NCBI GenBank assembly: GCA_023334545.1
Contig: JAADVB010000011.1
Span: 62,001-126,000 of the forward strand
Direction of reading: 5' to 3'
Length of the DNA stretch: 64,000 nt
From: Salisapilia sapeloensis
Taxonomy: Eukaryota; Oomycota; Peronosporomycetes; Peronosporales; Salisapiliaceae
The notes below the pieces were generated by a model. It did not search any database, was not told the DNA's origin, and worked only from the letters and a program-made list of their open reading frames with translations. A program made the translations under genes and the position numbers. Position 1 is the stretch's first letter; every line of letters starts with the position of its first letter. Shown here one piece after another: positions 10,225 to 21,111 of this stretch.

Positions 10225-10956
10225 CTCGTGATTTGCTGTTTCTTGGTATTTTCCACCAATTGATGATCAGTCAAAGATCATAGCTATATATAGCTTGACT
10301 AAACTAGAAAAAACAATAATAAAGTTTGGTCAAATAAGCGAATAATCAGCTTCCTGTCATTCCTTTGTTAATTGCTTAGACCGAATTCTTCATAGGAGCT
10401 TTTGACTTTAAAAAATAGTACTTTATACCTGCAAATATAGCTGTAGCTCAAATTTTACTATTTCTCACATGGAGATTATCTTGACATTTACTCAAAAACG
10501 AAATATAGGTCTGACGTCGATCACGTTGACGACGAGTAGATAATACAGCGTTACTTTTGGAATGTAGCCACAGCATCCTTCCATGTACTTCCTTTAATTT
10601 TTAACGAAAGGCCTATTTAAATGTGGCAAGTTTGGCTTTCGTTGATGCTGCCTTTTACTTCTACTATTAAGACCACATCGTACATAGTACTACTTCCAAA
10701 CAAAGTTCGATAGGAGATAGCAACAGGTATACGCGTTTAATTAGCTTAAAATTTGCGAGCTTTATATAAAGTTTAAGTGAAAAACGTAACTCAGATGCAG
10801 ATAAATTCATTATGCAAGGATAGGACCTCCTTACGTAGCGTACAAGAATAACTGTTAGATTCGACTTGTCATGCTACGATTACAATCAAATGTCGGAAAT
10901 CTTTGGAAATACGACTTGAGCAGAATACAAACAATGCAGTAAAAAGACAAAGTAAG
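10225..10956. other. AT-rich intergenic region
   Basis: About 730 AT-rich bases between the start of the MIT-like gene and the stop of the TPR gene on the same strand. It contains a perfect 14-base palindrome at 10282-10295, just upstream of the MIT-like start. Otherwise there are scattered stops in all frames and nothing recognisable. Confidence 0.5.
10282..10295. repeat. Perfect 14-base palindrome
   Basis: AGCTATATATAGCT is self-complementary over 14 bases and lies about 60 bases upstream of the MIT-like gene start. It could be a TATA-like or protein-binding site. In AT-rich DNA a chance origin is likely. Confidence 0.4.
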
Positions 10957-12565
10957 TCACGTTGATTCATCATGTTTTGCATCATACCCAATAGCAGCTT
11001 TAATGAGGAATGAGAGTCCACCGGAAGACCAAAGTCGAAGGAGTGTCCAAGCAACACCAATCATTACAACTGGAGTAAAATACGATTTTTGGTGCCAAGC
11101 AGGTGTCTGTGTGTCATCCAACTTCTGACGGAGGATATGTCGAGCCGTTGCAATGAAGTCCTCTTGATGTGCAAAACCGTGCGGATCAATCCCCTCTGCT
11201 CGGATTAATTCGTACATCTCTTCGTTTGTCATCCTATTTAAGAGATCATCAGCAGACGGCTGCAGCATACTTCGATCTCTGCTTTCGAATTTTTCTTCCG
11301 CTGGATGACCATTATTTTCTAGTTGCAGCTTGTGCAACATTTCCTGAACGCTCGGATCAGTCAGATCAATTCTACGGCATAAAGTTCAGTAATGCTCGTC
11401 AAACAATTATTTGAATGGTTCCATTTACCCATTGGTTTTGGCATCATTAATCATCTCCTGCGTTGGATTGAAGAAGTCTACAAACTCGGGTTGTTTTGTC
11501 TTTTTGTCTTTTGCCTTCTTTACATGAGATCGAATCTCCTCTGCTTGATCTTTACGACCATTTTTCTCGCACAATCGAGCAAGAGCCTCAGCTTCGTATG
11601 CCTTGTTTTATCGTGAGTCTATGTACTTGACAATTTTGATTGTGGAAACCTACCTCTTTTTCAAACTTGGCTTTTAAATCTTCGTCTTTCGTGCGACTAA
11701 CTTTGCTCTTGTTGTGCTCTTGGTTGCCGGTATAAACCTGGCCTCGGTTAAACATACCACTGAAAGTGTCTCGATCCAATTTCTTCTGCTTTACTTTTTG
11801 TGCCTGAAGATCTAGCAGGAGTTTATGGACGGCTCGATTACCAGGATCAATAGCATAAGCTTTTTGCAAATCCTTGATAGCATCCTCAAATTCGACCGCA
11901 CCAGAGGAAGCTGGAGATATACGTGCTTGCGCTCGTCTATCGAGGTAAAGTTACAAGGCTTTCACCAAGTACAAGGGAAGAAACTTCGTACCGGTAATAC
12001 GCTTTTACGTTCGTAGAGTCAATCTCCAAGGCATCGCTACAAGCGTGAATACAAACATTGTACTCTTTCATCCGGAATTTTACCACTATGCAAACATATC
12101 GTCAGTTTTTTTCCAAATGACCATATCCAAAAGATTTATACTCGCAAGATTGAGATAGCAAGCAGTTTTCAACGCGTCTAGTCTCATTCGATCCTGCTGA
12201 TCGTCACACTTATAATCAAAAACTTGTAGATCCTTATCCTCAATCCCTTTCTTCTTCCATCCAGGATCCATATTGTCACAATACTTGAAGATAGCCAATG
12301 CCTTTTCATACTCTGAAGCAGCTTCTTCCAGTGCATCCTTGTCCAACTGACTATTTCCACTCGCCTTTAACTCTTCAGCTGCTTGAATACGTTCAACAAA
12401 GCTTTTGTCGCGCAGTTCGGTAATCTCTTTTTGCATGAACAATGAATGCTGAAAGTATTCCGGCCACGAGTCATAAAGAGGTCGAAGCTGAGCTTGTTGA
12501 GCACTTTTCAGCTTCACTGCTTTATTCATCAAGTCTGCAAACGGGTTGTCGGCAGAAGGATCCAT
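10957..12565 (-). CDS. TPR protein with C-terminal membrane segment
   Basis: Five exons join in frame (12565-12142, 12085-11992, 11936-11654, 11601-11429, 11371-10957) to give 462 residues. Residues about 70-250 form tetratricopeptide-like helix pairs, including ACYLNLA and the repeat ending YYRRAQARI, with the three-repeat layout of Hsp90/Hsp70 co-chaperones. A charged linker, a helical region and a hydrophobic segment about 40 residues before the C-terminus (TPVVMIGVAWTLLRLW) follow. TPR plus tail anchor recalls FKBP38-like or organelle-surface co-chaperones, but there is no peptidyl-prolyl isomerase domain. A role docking chaperones at an organelle membrane is inference. The start at MDPSADNPF was chosen over an in-frame Met at 12661 that would nearly touch the SMC gene. 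Confidence 0.75.
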
Positions 12566-12673
12566 GGTGTCGTATGTAAGGCAGACAAGGTCAGGATGAG
12601 AAGACGAATGAATGAAAAGTCGCGCCTGGTATTCAATTTCTACTATCGTTGAAACTCCCATTTCGAATAAATC

Positions 12674-15600
12674 TTAGTTGAAGTAGCATGGAATGGTCGT
12701 AGCGGATCCATCAACATGGTAGACACCAATCATGAACTCACTACAGTCCCACATCTCTGGTCGATGGGAGACGATGAGGAATTGCATCTGTGCCCTTTGG
12801 CTCTGACGATGTATCACCTGCCCAAGCTTACGCACGTTCTTCGTATCCAAAGCGGCATCCAGCTCTATCGAGAAGAGTCAGCTAGTGCCTCTAGAAGGTG
12901 TCCATGTCTTTACCATCGCATATATAAAGAGGACATTGGAAGGATGCTTGGAGTGCAAGTAACATTGAGACTGCACAAATCGTTTGTTGTCCTCCCGACA
13001 GACCTAGAATCTAGATGTATTGGTAGCATTAAAGGTACAAGACTAATTAAAATGGTTTTAAACGACGTACTGGTTGCCAGAAGGATTCGTCTGGCTTGCA
13101 TAAGAAGGTGATGCCTTCCGAGAAGAGTGTTGTCATTTCCCGAGGGTAGTCCAGATAACATTCTCCATACTACACCCTGGTGAGAGGCACTAGTAGATGT
13201 ATACACTTGGGTCTACCTCGTTAAAGAAGTGGTAAATATCGGATAGAGCTTCATTTGTCGAGGGCAGAGCAGACATCAAGCGGTTGAATCTGTATACTGA
13301 TAAGCTACATGTCCATATATACAAGAAAATATTTATATGCCTGTCTGCTTGCTTTTCTTTTTGAAGATCGAATACGCTGTTCATTTCTGTCGAGATCTCC
13401 TTCTCTTGGACTTCGATAGAAGCAAGGTCCTCTTGAAGCTTGACTGCTTCCTCCAATACATCTTCTGAAAGACTAGCTTTCATCCTTTCGAGGTATCTAG
13501 TACATCAACATGCTTACCCTTACTTCATTATTGGTACACGTATGATATCATACTTGGCTTCTTCCAAAATACTGTCCATCTTCGACTTGAGTATCTCTCG
13601 ATCGTTTTCCGTGTAGTCCGATTGACTTTCCTCCATGGTAGGAGTGGATGTGATATCCAGTCGATTTAACTCTGATGTGAGCTCTTTGTCTTTGGTATTG
13701 TACTGTTCTACCTCTCTCCTAAGCTTTCTCTCCATACCCTTCATCTTCTCCTGCGTTTTGTCGGCTGAAGCAACTAGCTTTGCCACACTCTCACATCGCT
13801 CCTGGATCCCGTCAAGACGTTTGTTCGCATCATTAAGGAACTGACGAGTCTCTTTCTTCTTCTTTTTAGAAGCCTCAAGCTTTGATTTATATGTTCCCTG
13901 TTTCTTAGATAACGCTTTCACTTGGTTTGTAGCATCCGACTGTGTACATATCAATCATAAATCTAACACCGGCATGAATGTACTAGCTTCAGACTTACTT
14001 GACGAAAGATTGTTTCCTCCAGTTGCGTCTCCAGTCTAATTCTTTTGTGTTCCAGGGTTTCTTTGTCCGTAGTTATTTTCTGGACTTCATGTTCCAGTTC
14101 CATCTCTTCGTACATGTCTTTTGCCTCCTTTTCGTTCATCATCTGGTCCTTTAGATTCTTTTCCTTTGCTTTCAGCTCTTCCAATTTCTTTTCAAGGTTT
14201 AAGACCTGTAAGTCAGATAGTCCTTTCATCTCTTCTTCTTTAGCATGGAGACTTGTCTTGTTTGCATCTAGTTGAGCTTCTAGCTGATTTATGAGACGGT
14301 CTATTTCCCTTTCATCTCGTTCAAACTTGTTGATTTCCGACGTCAAGGTCTGTAATTGAGACCTGAGGGTTGTATAGGTTTCCTCTAGCGACTCTTTCTT
14401 CTTCTTTTCTTTTGCTATTGCTTCAACCTTTGATTGGATCTCGCGTTGAAGCTTTTGAATATCGTCGTCTGAATCGATTGGAGCTTTATTCGAAGACATG
14501 ACTCGTCTCTTTCTTCCTCCAGGCTTAAATGTACGAATGACACCGTCCGAGAAGAATAAATCTCCTTTGAGACTAACATAGTTTCTAGTCCTAGACTCAT
14601 CTTCATATTGTCTATCAGTCTTTCTAATGGTCCAATCACGACAGAATTGATGAAACACCGGTCGAAAGCTTTCGTCTTGCAGTCGAACTACGCTACAAAG
14701 CGGTATTTCATACCGGTCATCTTCCAAGTCTTCTTTAGGTTCATAGCCACAAGAAGGAAAGGAACAAGTAGCATCTGTACCGTGTAACTCGTCTGTGATG
14801 CAGCATTGAACTCGACCAATTCGATGTGTTGCAAAGTAGTAAGAAACATCCAAGGCTGATTCTCTATTCTCTACTACAACGTACTCGAGTGCATGATGCA
14901 GTACAGAGTTGAGCGCATCGGAGTAGGTTGAATCGACATTTGCTAGGCTCGATAAAAAGCCGTAGATGGTCGATGTACGGGATGTCGACTGGAGCTGATA
15001 GACAGCTCGTTCAGCTTCTGATTGACTTGTCCGATGCTCTAACTGTCGTTTCAATCGATTTAGATCTGACGTTGAGTCAATCACGCTTTTCGTCTGAAAG
15101 GATAACTTCTTTCGGCTCACGTCACATCGTTCCTTTACTTCTTTCTCATCGTATTGGAGTTTGGATACTTTTGTACTGATATCCTTCTTGTCATGCAGTA
15201 GCTTATTCAAACGTTCTTGATCCTTGTTTAAAGCCGAACGGAGAAACATTACTTCTCTCTCATTGGTCTCTTTTGCTTTTTCATGGCTTGTCAGTTGCCC
15301 TTGAACATGTTGAATTGCATTAACTGCATTCAAAAAGGCCGTCTTGAGCTCATTTTCATGCTTTTCAGGTCCGGAAGCATGCTGTCTCCCGCGTCTCTCC
15401 TGATACTTGACTCGTTCGTTCGTCGCTATCACTAGTCTTTCCTTTAAAGCGAGAATGTCTTTCTCTGTTTTACCCTTGTCTGCTTCCAAAACTTTCCTCT
15501 TTCCCTCTAAACTCTCTACTTTGTCATTTATCTTTTTGATTTGATCTTCGACATTATTGGTGTCTGTCTTGATCAGAATATAGTCTTTCGCAGACGCATT

Positions 15601-16755
15601 GTATACTTCCTTCTTGCTTTGAACCTGCTTCTGGTATTGCACTGCATCTTGTTTCAAGGCCTGTTCTTGATTGTATAGTTGACAGTAATAAGCTTGTGCA
15701 TCCTCCAACCGCATCATCTGTCGATCCATCTTTATCTTGGCTTGAGCATGTTCTTGCTCATTTGCAGCTATAAGAGACTTGAGAATGGTATACTGCCTTT
15801 GTTGGATATTATCGTAGTCTCGATCGTTTTGCTTCTTCCTCGTGATATACGAGTCAAGGCGATTCAGTACCGGTTCATGTGTCTGAAGTTGTTGCTCTGT
15901 ACTCTCCTTTTGTCCACGCAACTTGCTTAAAGAGTGATCGAGATCATTGTATTGCTTTTGAAGTCCCTCCACATCTTGTCGAAGTACCATTGTACCAACA
16001 ATACGTTCATAGAAAGTTAGTAGATCATTGGAAGACATCTTTGCAACGGTCGTGGCGTTTCTAGCATACTCGTCAGAATTCTTATAGTTATAGGTCATAT
16101 AGACTAGTCCCGTACGTTTGTCGAATAACAAATCTTTCCAAGACGGAGATGTCGATTCCAGCTTCCATTAGTGCAGACTGAATGCTGGCATAGGTGCATC
16201 GCTAAATGATAGACAGAAGTGAGGAAATTCAGTCGACAGAAACGAAAGTCAAAGACTACCTTCCACGACACGCTATCTCCATCTTGCATGCTGTATGACG
16301 ATGCATTCGTTCTCATGTCCACTCTTCGTTCAATGCGTAAAGCCTTTCCACTCATCTCAGCGTCTTGTAGGGCGATTTCAACAGAAGCAAACGTATCCGA
16401 GTCTTCTTTCTTTGCTTTATCATTGATCAAGTCCGCTAATCCTACAAGTGCTGCCGTCAATATTCATCACGACTACCTGTCGGGCTTCAAGCTTCATATA
16501 CGTTTGACTCGAAGATGCGAAACCGAGGCACCAAAGCAAAAAGCGATCGCGTCCACAATACACGATTTGCCACCTCCATTCCGACCCGCTACACTATTCA
16601 AGGCACCAAGATGCGTTATTTATATATATACCACGCAAAACATGCGGATCAATTTCACCAGATCAATTTCCAGTTATCCAGGTTGATCCAATGGTTTCCG
16701 CAATAACTTTTAAAGTTCCTACATATAGCTCAGTTATTATATAAGAAGACACCAT
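12674..16755 (-). CDS. Divergent SMC4-like chromosome ATPase (11 exons)
   Basis: Eleven exons: 16755-16659, 16593-16502, 16441-16260, 16201-16116, 16060-13999, 13939-13554, 13496-13341, 13289-13217, 13169-13067, 13003-12914 and 12864-12674. They give about 1,172 residues if one missing base in exon 1 is allowed. The N-terminal head has NFKSYCG and Walker A GRNGGGKS, then SHLRVKRLADLI. Long coiled coils flank a hinge (about 14500-15000) with IYGFLSSL and SDGVI. The C-terminal head has FSEGITF, signature LSGGQQ, Walker B-D-loop YICDELDAALD, and IGVY. The hinge and C-terminal head look most like SMC4 of condensin, while GRNG and LSGGQ are SMC3-like. SMC proteins fold and tether chromosomal DNA. 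The sequence is divergent, so a paralogue rather than the housekeeping SMC4 is possible. The intron at 13340-13290 is GC-AG. Confidence 0.85.
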
Positions 16756-17131
16756 CTTTCTCGTGTCTAATATAGAAACGATCAAGCTGTCCTCATAGCA
16801 CGTACGTAAGTCCAAGTTGTTGAACCCGCATTTGATCTTCGTTGCAGTTGCTCCTACAGCACGCTGTCGGTCCTACCAGAGCACAATAATAACACCACAC
16901 TAATCAAGAACTAGACACTACTACAAAACAACCACACAAGAGATTTTTGCTCGAGTACAAGCTAAAGAAGATCAAGTACTTGTTCTCAATCTACTTCAAC
17001 GTCAATCTGCTTCTCTCCACGCTCACTTGGTTTCACTATGCATCTCCTTCGCGCCATTCTCTGCCTTCCCATTGGCGGAAATCCATCCGCAACATACTTG
17101 TCTACTTGCTACTGCCTTCCTGAGCGTCTAC
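16756..17131. other. Intergenic region upstream of the SMC-like gene
   Basis: About 375 bases between the SMC-like start and the stop of the phospholipase gene, both on the minus strand. It should contain the SMC-like promoter. No ORF or motif stands out. Confidence 0.45.
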
Positions 17132-20100
17132 CTACACTTCTCCGCCTTCCGTTTGACTAAACGATTCACCAGCCTTGAGTTCCAAGAACTCTAGCAATAT
17201 CGGCTCCGCTCGCGTATTCGCACATCGCTTGCAGACTTCATTCAAGTATGTGTGGAGTGCCACGGCTTTTTCTTTGAGATAGCTATGCTCGAGTTTGTTC
17301 CAGAATCTTGTGCCTGGTAACGCTGGAATCTGTTCATGCGTAAACATCTTCTTCAGCTGCCGATGGAGGTTATTAAACTCCGAGTATCGGCGTTGGACGA
17401 CAGAGCCACGACTACTCGACGTTGCGACGTGGATAACAAAGGCAGCGTACTCGACACCCTTGTCATCCATGGCGAGACGATATCCTTCAATCTTAGTCTG
17501 GATCCACTCGCCCTGTCCTTCCTCTCCATCTCCATTCGTCATCAAGAGCACCGCCGACGGACTATTCTCCACTAGCTCTTTATGTCGCACCAGTTGCGTC
17601 GACGGGACACGATTGAACGCATCTAACCAATGGTCAAACGTCGTTTGGTCTCGCACACGCATTTCGATCGACGTCCCGCGTGACGCCACGACTCGGAAGA
17701 GATACCCTCGGTCATAGCACAAGACTTTGGTGCGTCGTAGTTTGAATTGCGACGTGAACTCGAGCCGAGGCGGACCTTCGAACCCAGAGACATATCCATC
17801 CTGCACGACAATCCATCGGTTCGTCCAGCCTTCATACCAGTTTTTAGGCGTCCTCTCCTGCAAGAATCCGACTTTAATTGCACCAAAGTAGTCGATCGAA
17901 AGACCTTGCGGTAGTTCCAATAAGTGTGTCTGTCCTCGATTCGTCCCGCCGTCCGATTCATTCTGCATCGTATTGAGGCGCACGACAGCTTGGTTGATCG
18001 CATCCATCCACTCGTCTCGGACAGGTGTAGATGGTGCTTTTAACGTCACTACGTCGGGCGTACTCGTAGTCGATAGAGCAGTGGTGGCAAAGGAAGTAAG
18101 TGTACTGCTACTTCGAGGAGGACTTGATCCTTCCTTATTCTGGACGATCTTAAGCGTAAAGCTGTCGTCACCGTACACTGCTTTGCTCAGGTGCGTCAAC
18201 TGGATGCGCCATCGACGACGACATGCGACTTCATGGACGCGAGGGAGGATGTGCAGCCTGTCTTTATCCATGAGCACGATCAAGTCATGCGAGAATCCGG
18301 TGCAACGTTCACGAATGAGTGCGTTTGCAGACATGTGGATCTTGGAGTACGGTGTGAGTTCCTTGATACTACGCATGAGCTTGGGCATCGGCTGCCTTGC
18401 ACTCATGTACCGGTGGAGACGATCGACTACCGGCTGACATAACTGCATGATACAAAAGAGAACGACGTCTTCACTAAGCCAGTAGGAACTATGGGACGAA
18501 GCAGCAAAGGCGATCTCCATCATACCTTGCTCCCTCGCTCTGCGCTTTAGCACGTAGTCCAGACGATTGGGGAAGCCATGGATCGGACTTGTGAGTTCTT
18601 CATACATTTGTTGGATCTTGGGAAAGTCATGGCTTTTAACGGAATGAGCAGTTAAGAGTTGGACAGGAGCCTTGTCATGCATCTCTTCTTGAATGAGTGG
18701 TTCCACACGATAGGCAATAGGATCGATAGGATGGATGATATTAAAGTATCGACGGCACTTGGGCAGTCGAATGCCTGGTGTGAAGACACCATCTTGAATG
18801 TCCAAGTCGCCTCTCGCCAAAATCATCACAGGCACGGGGGAACTAGAAAAGCTAATAAGATTAGTGTGTAGAGACATAGGATAAGAGGTAGATACCCAGC
18901 GCCGAAGAAATTGTCCACTTCAAAGTCTAGACCGGAAAACTTGATTCCGTTACTGGACACTTCACCAGCTTCATGCGTCAATAGGTCGTACGAGATGACA
19001 CTACCCAAGGAGTGTGCAAAGATAGAAACCTTGCCATCCCATCCGGGATGCTCTTCCAAGAAGACTTGGTACTTTTGGTTCAATTGCTGCGTGACAGAGT
19101 CGACGATGAGCTGACCGTAGTGTGGAGACAAGTAGTACATGACGTCCATGAGCGTCTCCTTGTTGAATTCGCGAATGCCAGACGCTCCTTCTGGACAGAT
19201 CAAGTCAAAGATACTATCGACGCCTGTCGGGTCATGCAAGTCTTCATGCCATTCGATCGACTGCATCTCCAATGCAAGTGGAACGTCTCGGAATTGTGTC
19301 TCCAGCATGTTCCGGAACATGTCTCGGAACGCGTGGTTCCCTCCTTCGAGACCGGCGCGTCCGTTCCAAGACTTTAGCTCGCCTTCTTTGAAATCAATGT
19401 GCTGGCCGATACCATGGATGACAAAGACTAAGTGGTTCATCTCTTTCAACCTCAACTACACATTTAAGTCAGTGTAAATACGTCATAAGTCTGCATAAAG
19501 TCATTGTACCGTTGACGGGTACTCTTCGCTATTCTCATCGTCACTCTCTCCATCATCTGTGCTAAAGCTGGAGCTATCTCGAGATAAGGATCTGTTGACA
19601 GTCCACTCGCCTTGGTACCCACTTCCCTTCTTTTGCATACTTCTCTGCCGCTTCACGTGTTCGTAATGTGCTTTTAGTAGCGGAATACGGATGCCATCTT
19701 GTGGCAATAAACGAGCAAAGTCAAAGATGATGGCACGCAAGTCGGGTTCTCGCATGTGGCATAATAGATAGTCGTAAAAGTCTTCTGCAGACTCGTTGCC
19801 AGTGCCAAAGTCGAATGCATGCTGCTTGAATCGATTGAATTCGTCCTCGTCATTATCCATTGCCATACGCACACGTTCACTCACTTGGTCGTTCAATGCA
19901 GTGGCTTTCTTCCGATTCCGAACAGGATCGACGTCCTGGAACTCTTCCTCGTCTACTTCCTCCGTCACTGCTTCCTCCTCACTCGTAGCGATGGACGCTC
20001 CAGATTCCACTCGGTTCAGTCCAAAATGATCTGGATCCGTTGCTACCATCCCCATACTTTCCTATTATCATTTCTTAGTACTTAGGAAGAAGATGGGCAT

Positions 20101-20426
20101 GAAAAAGATTGTACCCGTATTTTTTGTTCTAGCAAAGTAGTCGCCTCCTGCACCAATTGCTCGCAATCTTTTAGATTGCTGAGCTTATGCCAGACCGTGT
20201 CTCGATACACGGATGCCAATTGCAGGTCATTCCATTCGAACGTGTCACTGTTGTTCGAGTCGAGGTCTTGCGTGTCTTCCAGCACGTGCTGCACGTGCTG
20301 CAGCAAGGAGCTCACTTGGCGTTTCAGACGACCAATGTAGTCTTTCGGGAGGAAGACTCGGTCGGGTATGTCTTCTTCCGACCCAAACGTCTGCAGTTTA
20401 TCTTCAGCATGCTCTGCTGATGCCAT
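17132..20426 (-). CDS. DDHD-domain phospholipase with PH and PX domains
   Basis: Four exons (20426-20115, 20061-19510, 19455-18896, 18842-17132) sum to 1,044 residues in frame. An acidic, helical N-terminus precedes an alpha/beta-hydrolase segment starting at HLVFVIHGIGQH. The nucleophile elbow is FAHSLGS (Ser437). The DDHD domain follows with HPIDPIAYR, RLDYVL, SHSSYW and SEDVVLF. Two PH-like folds come next (the second with WTNRWIVVQDG), and a PX domain closes the protein with the lipid-binding RRYSEF motif. Animal and yeast relatives (PA-PLA1, SEC23IP, DDHD1/2) hydrolyse phosphatidic acid or related lipids on Golgi, ER or mitochondrial membranes. The PH and PX domains would target phosphoinositide membranes. 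The C-terminal PH-PH-PX extension differs from the textbook family layout. Confidence 0.9.
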
Positions 20427-21111
20427 TCTCTCGCGAAATGACCAAATGCAGCATACACTTCGCGTTCGTTCGTGTCTTTTATATTGAAGTTTGTATGGGG
20501 TATCCTGTAACGAAACGACGACTTGCCATGAAACGTGTTCATGCTGATAGGAACAAGTCGAGATAAATGCTGGAGGATTTGCGTCGAGTACACGTCATGC
20601 ATTCTGTAATATTCCTTAGGTAGATGTACTATAGAATATATTACACGTGTCTTGCCATTTAAAGTACTTATATGAGGATTTATGCCGATTGCATGCGTCA
20701 ATGCGATCTGCTGTGTATTCGTGTCGGATGTCCCGGTGGTAAGATTGTCAGATGCATCTTCATCGAAATGATCTTTAGCAGGGTTGTTTTATTGATGCCT
20801 CTTTGCTCCCACAAGTATCTTTGTTTGCTGACAGCGTAAATTCTTTCGTTTGCTGTACGACGTGTCATCCAAGATTGGTAACTTGGGCTTCTCATGATAA
20901 TGAAACATGCGCATCAAAGCTTTCGTGTCTCAGGACTGCTGCATCTGATGACCAATTAACCAGCATGTAAGATTCCACGTACCATATATCCGGCATTGCG
21001 CTACGGCAACAAGCAGTTTAGATAAGTAGGTAAATAGGTGATGCAATTGGATACTATAAATATCGAGTCCCTTGTGCATACCATCGTCTCGTTTCAAAAA
21101 TATACTCTCGG
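20427..21111. promoter_or_regulatory. Divergent promoter region, phospholipase / CFAP53
   Basis: About 685 bases between two divergent starts. Minus-strand frames here (20324-20895) have no recognisable composition or domain and overlap the phospholipase exon 1. I treat the stretch as promoter and 5' untranslated sequence with no identified motif. Confidence 0.45.

Noticed and set aside
20278-20305. Tandem GCACGTGCT repeats resembling E-boxes
   Set aside because: They lie within coding sequence and simply encode a repeated Gln-His-Val pair.
20324-20895. Minus-strand open frames upstream of the phospholipase
   Set aside because: They overlap exon 1 in another frame or have no domain, and they do not splice sensibly to each other.
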